From positions 1 to 9,259 of the forward strand of contig JALNVG010000088.1 in assembly GCA_023227685.1 (NCBI GenBank): a stretch of 9,259 bases of DNA, read 5' to 3'. The notes beneath the pieces were generated by a model that saw nothing but the letters and a program-made list of their open reading frames with translations, ran no database searches and was not told the origin of the DNA. This document shows positions 5,901 to 9,259 of the stretch, in pieces. A program made the translations under genes and the position numbers. Numbering within the stretch: position 1 is the stretch's first letter; every line of letters starts with the position of its first letter. Source of the DNA: Bacteroidaceae bacterium (GTDB lineage Bacteria > Bacteroidota > Bacteroidia > Bacteroidales > Bacteroidaceae).

Positions 5901-6713
5901 TTATTTCCGAAGCATGATTCCTGACAATATACGACCGGACTTCACTCCTAATCTTCTGGCTGAAAAGAATATATCGTGTGATTTAAACGTGCATATTCCA
6001 GCCAACTCAATCTGCCTCGGTGAAATACCGCAATCAATTAATTGTTCACGATTGGCTTCCCATAAATCTATATGAAATTTTCTGGATTCATCATGCCAAC
6101 GAGCAATACGCCCCATATCAAATCCACCTTTCTTGAAAATATCATATACTTCTATTCCTATTTCAAAAGAATCGAGTGAAATACTCGGACCGATACAAGC
6201 GACAACATCATCTCCCTGAGTTCCGAAAGCCTGGTCCATTTCTTCAAATACTTTTGAAAGAATACAATCTACTGTTCCCCGCCATCCGGCATGGACGACA
6301 GCTATCGCCTGATGTTTTTTATCATAAAGTAAAATAGGAACACAATCGGCTGTAGAGATGCAAAGACAAAGGCCGGGACAATCAGTCAATAAGGCATCTT
6401 TACCGTAAAGTTTTTTAAGTCGAACTTCGGGTGAAGCTGACAGATAAGCATGATCAATCAACAAACTATTCGTGCTATGGATTTGATAAGGAATGACTAA
6501 TTGATCGGGAGTAATGGATAATTCAGAACAGAGCAGAACCTGATTTCTACGGACAGATTCAGAATCATCACCGCAGTAAGGCGAACAGTTGAAAGACGTA
6601 TAATTGCCTATGCTACAACCACCCACCCGAGTAGTTACAAAATGAGAAATATTGGGAAACGAGCTCAATGACTCATATCCCAATATTCTTTTATCTTTTA
6701 CGATAGATTTCAT
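5901..6713 (-). CDS. pgeF: Laccase-domain (DUF152/YfiH/YlmD) protein
   Basis: The 270-residue cytoplasmic protein is full length for the YfiH/PgeF family. The three metal-binding positions are present: His79 in PYQIHSTNS, Cys124 in STADCVPILLYD and His141 in VVHAGWRGT. SISLDSFEIGIEVYDIF and the C-terminal FSARRLGVKSGR are also typical. Family members have been described as multicopper polyphenol oxidases, as zinc-dependent purine nucleoside phosphorylases/deaminases, and in E. coli as a factor that keeps peptidoglycan precursors correct. The sequence alone does not decide between these roles. The start ATG overlaps the obg stop as ATGA (6710-6713), so the two are probably translationally coupled. 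Its neighbours adk and hpt make a purine role plausible, but that is inference. Confidence 0.9.
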   Translation of the reverse strand: MKSIVKDKRILGYESLSSFPNISHFVTTRVGGCSIGNYTSFNCSPYCGDDSESVRRNQVLLCSELSITPDQLVIPYQIHSTNSLLIDHAYLSASPEVRLKKLYGKDALLTDCPGLCLCISTADCVPILLYDKKHQAIAVVHAGWRGTVDCILSKVFEEMDQAFGTQGDDVVACIGPSISLDSFEIGIEVYDIFKKGGFDMGRIARWHDESRKFHIDLWEANREQLIDCGISPRQIELAGICTFKSHDIFFSARRLGVKSGRILSGIMLRK

Positions 6714-7891
6714 TTTTCATCATCATCGTCTTCATATTCAAAATCGATATCATCGAATGAATCTTCTTTTTCGTCTTCCTCAGGAGTAAGATCAATATCC
6801 TCGCCTATTTCTTTCAATTCCTGTCTTAACTTTTCTACGTCCTTGGACTGATGGACTGGACTGGACTTCTCTTCTATCGGAGCAGAAATACGATTATCTT
6901 CTTTGTTCAATTCTACCCAAAGGATGTCTTTCAAGGACTGAATACCCAAACCAACTACGGAAGATATAAACACATGAGGAATATCATCGGGAAGCGACGG
7001 CTCAATTTCATCCATCAACTCCTGATCGATCATATCACACTTAGAAATTGCCAGTACACGTTGCTTATCCAGCAACTCAGGATTATAATTCTTAAGCTCG
7101 TTCAACAAAATATCATATTCTTTTCTTATGTCATCGGTATCACAAGGCACCATAAACAACAATAAGGAATTACGCTCGATATGTCGCAGGAAACGCAAGC
7201 CAAGGCCCTTGCCCTCACTCGCACCTTCGATGATACCGGGAATATCGGCCATGACAAAAGACAAATTATTGCGATAAGGCACAATACCTAGATTTGGCTC
7301 AAGTGTGGTAAATGGATAATTGGCAATCTTAGGCCGGGCTGCGGAAACTGATGAAAGCAACGTAGACTTACCTGCATTTGGAAATCCGACGAGACCAACA
7401 TCAGCCAACAATTTTAATTCAAGAACGACAAACATCTCCTGCATCGGTTCACCGGGCTGAGCAAAGCGTGGGGCCTGACGGGTTGAAGTACGAAAATGCC
7501 AATTGCCTTCACCTCCACGACCACCTTTGAGCAGCACAACTTCTTGTTTGTCTTCGGTTACATCACAAATATACTTACCTGTCTCGGCATCATATGCCAC
7601 TGTACCACAAGGTACATCAATATATGCATTCTTACCATTGCGACCGGTACTTTTTTTCTTGCTACCTGATCTTCCATGATCAGCCTTTACATGACGATCA
7701 AATTTTAGATGCAGCAAGGTCCAATAATTACGATCACCACGTAAAACTATATCACCTCCTTTTCCACCATCGCCACCATCCGGGCCTCCGTTGGGGACAA
7801 ATTTCTCACGCCTCATGTGTGTTGAGCCTCCACCGCCCTTACCGGAACGGCAATAGATCTTAACATAATCTACAAAATTTGATTCTGCCAC
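6710..7891 (-). CDS. obg: Obg-family GTPase, ribosome large-subunit assembly
   Basis: Obg is an essential GTPase that binds the 50S subunit and links ribosome assembly to GTP/ppGpp levels. I place the start at GTG 7891, giving 393 residues beginning VAESNFVDYVKIYCRSGKGG, because this matches where Bacteroidetes Obg proteins begin. The open frame extends to another GTG at 7933, but that adds a hydrophobic stretch (YFVFLQFPLIIKV) not typical of the family. The glycine-rich Obg fold covers residues 1-160 (GGPDGGDGGKGGD). The G domain follows with G1 GFPNAGKST (169-177), switch YPFTTLEPNLG, G3 DIPG (216-219), G4 SKCD (283-286) and G5 SSV (310-312). The C-terminal tail is strongly acidic, as is common in this family. 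It sits 57 bp after adk and overlaps pgeF by 4 bp. Confidence 0.96.
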   Translation of the reverse strand: MAESNFVDYVKIYCRSGKGGGGSTHMRREKFVPNGGPDGGDGGKGGDIVLRGDRNYWTLLHLKFDRHVKADHGRSGSKKKSTGRNGKNAYIDVPCGTVAYDAETGKYICDVTEDKQEVVLLKGGRGGEGNWHFRTSTRQAPRFAQPGEPMQEMFVVLELKLLADVGLVGFPNAGKSTLLSSVSAARPKIANYPFTTLEPNLGIVPYRNNLSFVMADIPGIIEGASEGKGLGLRFLRHIERNSLLLFMVPCDTDDIRKEYDILLNELKNYNPELLDKQRVLAISKCDMIDQELMDEIEPSLPDDIPHVFISSVVGLGIQSLKDILWVELNKEDNRISAPIEEKSSPVHQSKDVEKLRQELKEIGEDIDLTPEEDEKEDSFDDIDFEYEDDDDEK

Positions 7892-7948
7892 AACTTTAAT
7901 TATTAATGGAAATTGAAGAAAAACAAAGTACACATTCTAATGCAGCGT

Positions 7949-8524
7949 TTATTTCTTAACGCTCGCAATAGCAGTACAAATATCAGCAAAAATACGATCT
8001 AACTCACCAAATCCATTGATACGATGATACTGACCTTCTTTTTTATACCAGTCTATAAGTGGAGATGTCTGTGAATGATAAACGGCAAGACGTTTTTTTA
8101 TTGTCGTCTCATTATCATCGGCACGTCCGGAATCTTTGCCACGTTTAATCAAACGTGTCATCAATTCATCTTCAGGAACTTCAAGATCAAGCATCACCGA
8201 AACACCTTGGCCTCTTTCAGTAAGCATATTCTTCAAAGCCTCAGCTTGTGCTATCGTACGAGGAAAACCATCGAAGATAACGCCCTTACTTTCTTTGAAA
8301 CTATCAAAGACACTGGCAAGTATATCAATCATCAACTCGTCAGGAATCAATTGACCCTGATCGATATAACCTTTGGCTGTCTTTCCAAGGGCGGTACCGT
8401 TCTTTATCTCAGCACGAAGTACATCACCGGTAGAAATATGATTAATACCATACTTCTTTACTATGTTTTCACTTTGCGTTCCTTTACCTGAACCGGGAGC
8501 ACCAAAAATTACTATATTCAACAT
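7949..8524 (-). CDS. adk: Adenylate kinase
   Basis: It catalyses ATP + AMP = 2 ADP in the cytoplasm and keeps adenylates in balance. The 191 residues start at ATG 8524 (MLNIVIFGAPGSGKGTQ). The P-loop GAPGSGKGT is at residues 8-16, the AMP-site STGDVLR at 31-37, and FDGFPRT at 84-90. The LID is the short form without zinc-binding cysteines (RGKDSGRADDNETTIKKRL, about 128-145), which explains the length below the 215 residues of the long type. It begins 21 bp after hpt and is followed by obg, a common Bacteroides order. All key residues are present. Confidence 0.98.
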   Translation of the reverse strand: MLNIVIFGAPGSGKGTQSENIVKKYGINHISTGDVLRAEIKNGTALGKTAKGYIDQGQLIPDELMIDILASVFDSFKESKGVIFDGFPRTIAQAEALKNMLTERGQGVSVMLDLEVPEDELMTRLIKRGKDSGRADDNETTIKKRLAVYHSQTSPLIDWYKKEGQYHRINGFGELDRIFADICTAIASVKK

Positions 8525-8545
8525 TTCTCTATATAAAATTAATAG

Positions 8546-9088
8546 TTAACCTTCTTCTGTTACAGTATAAATATCGGGATAATTGCGACCATATCCATCA
8601 TAATCCAATCCAAAACCGACGATGAAATCATTAGGAATACTCATAGCCGCATACTCAATATTCAGTTCAACAACCAGTTTCTCCGGTTTCACCAATAAAG
8701 ATGCAATATGAATTTCCTTGGGTGAGCGAGTGCCCAAAGATTCGATGAGACGCTGCATGGTAAGCCCTGTATCAACAATATCTTCTACAATTACAACTGT
8801 ACGATCAGTAATGTCTTCATTCAATCCAATGACCTCTTTGATCTTTCCTGAAGACATCAGTCCCCGATAAGAAGCCAGTTTAACAAAAGAAATCTCACAA
8901 GGAATCGTAATGCGTTTCATTAAATCGGCAGCAAACATAAATGCGCCGTTAAGCACACAGAGAAAGATCGGATTCTTGCCTACCAAATCACGATTTATTT
9001 CGCCCGCCACACGAATAATTTCCTTTTGGATATCCTTTTCCTTAATGGATACGACGAATGTTTTGTCTTTTATCTTTATTGAGTCCAT
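8546..9088 (-). CDS. hpt: Hypoxanthine phosphoribosyltransferase
   Basis: It converts hypoxanthine (and often guanine) plus PRPP to IMP (GMP) in purine salvage. The 180-residue protein is the normal size and starts at ATG 9088. The PRPP-binding motif VVIVEDIVDTGLTM is at residues 98-111. The VLNGAFMFAADL segment (45-56) and SYRG (73-76) of the flexible loop are present, as is the C-terminal base-binding region FIVGFGLDYDGYGRNYPDIY. It is the first gene of the leftward operon and has a -7-like box upstream. Adenylate kinase follows, so nucleotide interconversion enzymes are grouped. Confidence 0.96.
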   Translation of the reverse strand: MDSIKIKDKTFVVSIKEKDIQKEIIRVAGEINRDLVGKNPIFLCVLNGAFMFAADLMKRITIPCEISFVKLASYRGLMSSGKIKEVIGLNEDITDRTVVIVEDIVDTGLTMQRLIESLGTRSPKEIHIASLLVKPEKLVVELNIEYAAMSIPNDFIVGFGLDYDGYGRNYPDIYTVTEEG

Positions 9089-9111
9089 AAGATGATTTTT
9101 TAAAAGTGATG

Positions 9112-9119
9112 CAAAAATA
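9112..9119 (-). promoter_or_regulatory. hpt: Candidate -7 box for the hpt-adk-obg operon
   Basis: TATTTTTG on the minus strand matches TAnnTTTG and lies 23 bases before the hpt ATG. At the usual spacing the -33 position reads TTTT or CTTT rather than TTTG, so this is a moderate call. Confidence 0.5.
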
Positions 9120-9162
9120 CGACTTTTATTCTATGTATAAAAGTAAAAACACTTTTTTTACC

Positions 9163-9170
9163 TATATTTG
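9163..9170 (+). promoter_or_regulatory. nnr: Candidate -7 box for the divergent nnr gene
   Basis: TATATTTG matches TAnnTTTG and lies 30 bases before ATG 9201. No clear -33 TTTG is seen. An 8-bp inverted repeat (ACTTTTAT at 9122-9129, ATAAAAGT at 9137-9144) lies between this box and the hpt one and could be an operator or chance in AT-rich DNA. Confidence 0.5.
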
Positions 9171-9200
9171 TAGGATGAAATCTAATCAACAGATATAGAT

Positions 9201-9259
9201 ATGAAAATATTTCCTAGTAATAGCATTAAACATTTGGATGCCTACACAATTGAGCATGA
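9201..9259 (+). CDS. nnr: NAD(P)H-hydrate repair enzyme (epimerase/dehydratase), N-terminus only
   Basis: Only 19 full codons are visible: MKIFPSNSIKHLDAYTIEH. Bacteroidetes NAD(P)H-hydrate epimerase/dehydratase fusions begin in this way (MKIF..., LDAYTIEHE). These enzymes repair damaged hydrated NAD(P)H. The gene diverges from hpt across a 112-bp spacer. The call rests on a short match. Confidence 0.65.
   Translation, partial: MKIFPSNSIKHLDAYTIEH

Noticed and set aside
8075..8491. Plus-strand open frames opposite adk, obg and hpt.
   Set aside because: All are antisense shadows of well-conserved housekeeping genes, without plausible starts or domains.

Overview
The window looks like chromosome of a gut-type Bacteroidales bacterium, probably Bacteroides or a close relative. 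The reasons are a tmRNA whose tag reads GETNYALAA, promoter -7 boxes of the TAnnTTTG type, no strong Shine-Dalgarno sequences, and the gene order hpt-adk-obg-pgeF.

Region 1 (1-2905, all on the minus strand) is the 3' half of a nitrogen-fixation operon in the order nifB - [2Fe-2S] ferredoxin - nifV - modB - modC. It once supplied FeMo-cofactor precursors, homocitrate and molybdate to a nitrogenase. It is now a relic. nifB has lost its radical-SAM half and carries an internal TAA. The ferredoxin gene has a TAG just before its first cluster cysteine, and its fourth cysteine is now Tyr. nifV has a one-base deletion and its metal-binding HxH motif reads RxH. modB has a one-base deletion. Only the first 37 codons of modC are visible, and they are open.

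Region 2 (2906-4211) is an IS3-family insertion sequence sitting at the nifB breakpoint. It is dead as well: the first catalytic Asp of its DDE transposase is Asn, and an extra base breaks the reading frame. No target duplication flanks it, and no nifB sequence follows on its far side. The simplest reading is that an IS-mediated deletion removed the 5' part of the operon, probably including nifHDKEN.

Region 3 (4212-4758) is AT-rich and without a recognisable gene. It holds four tandem imperfect 22-bp repeats with a GC-rich core, some weak inverted repeats, and the strong terminator of ssrA.

Region 4 (4759-9088, minus strand) is intact housekeeping DNA. It runs hpt (purine salvage), adk (adenylate kinase), obg (ribosome-assembly GTPase), pgeF/yfiH (laccase-fold enzyme), a B3/4-domain protein, and then ssrA (tmRNA) behind its own promoter. 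The five protein genes are closely spaced and probably co-transcribed. At the right edge a divergent gene, the start of an NAD(P)H-hydrate repair enzyme, begins on the plus strand.

I see no undescribed defence or mobile system. The notable content is the decaying nif locus, with many independent lesions next to intact housekeeping genes.
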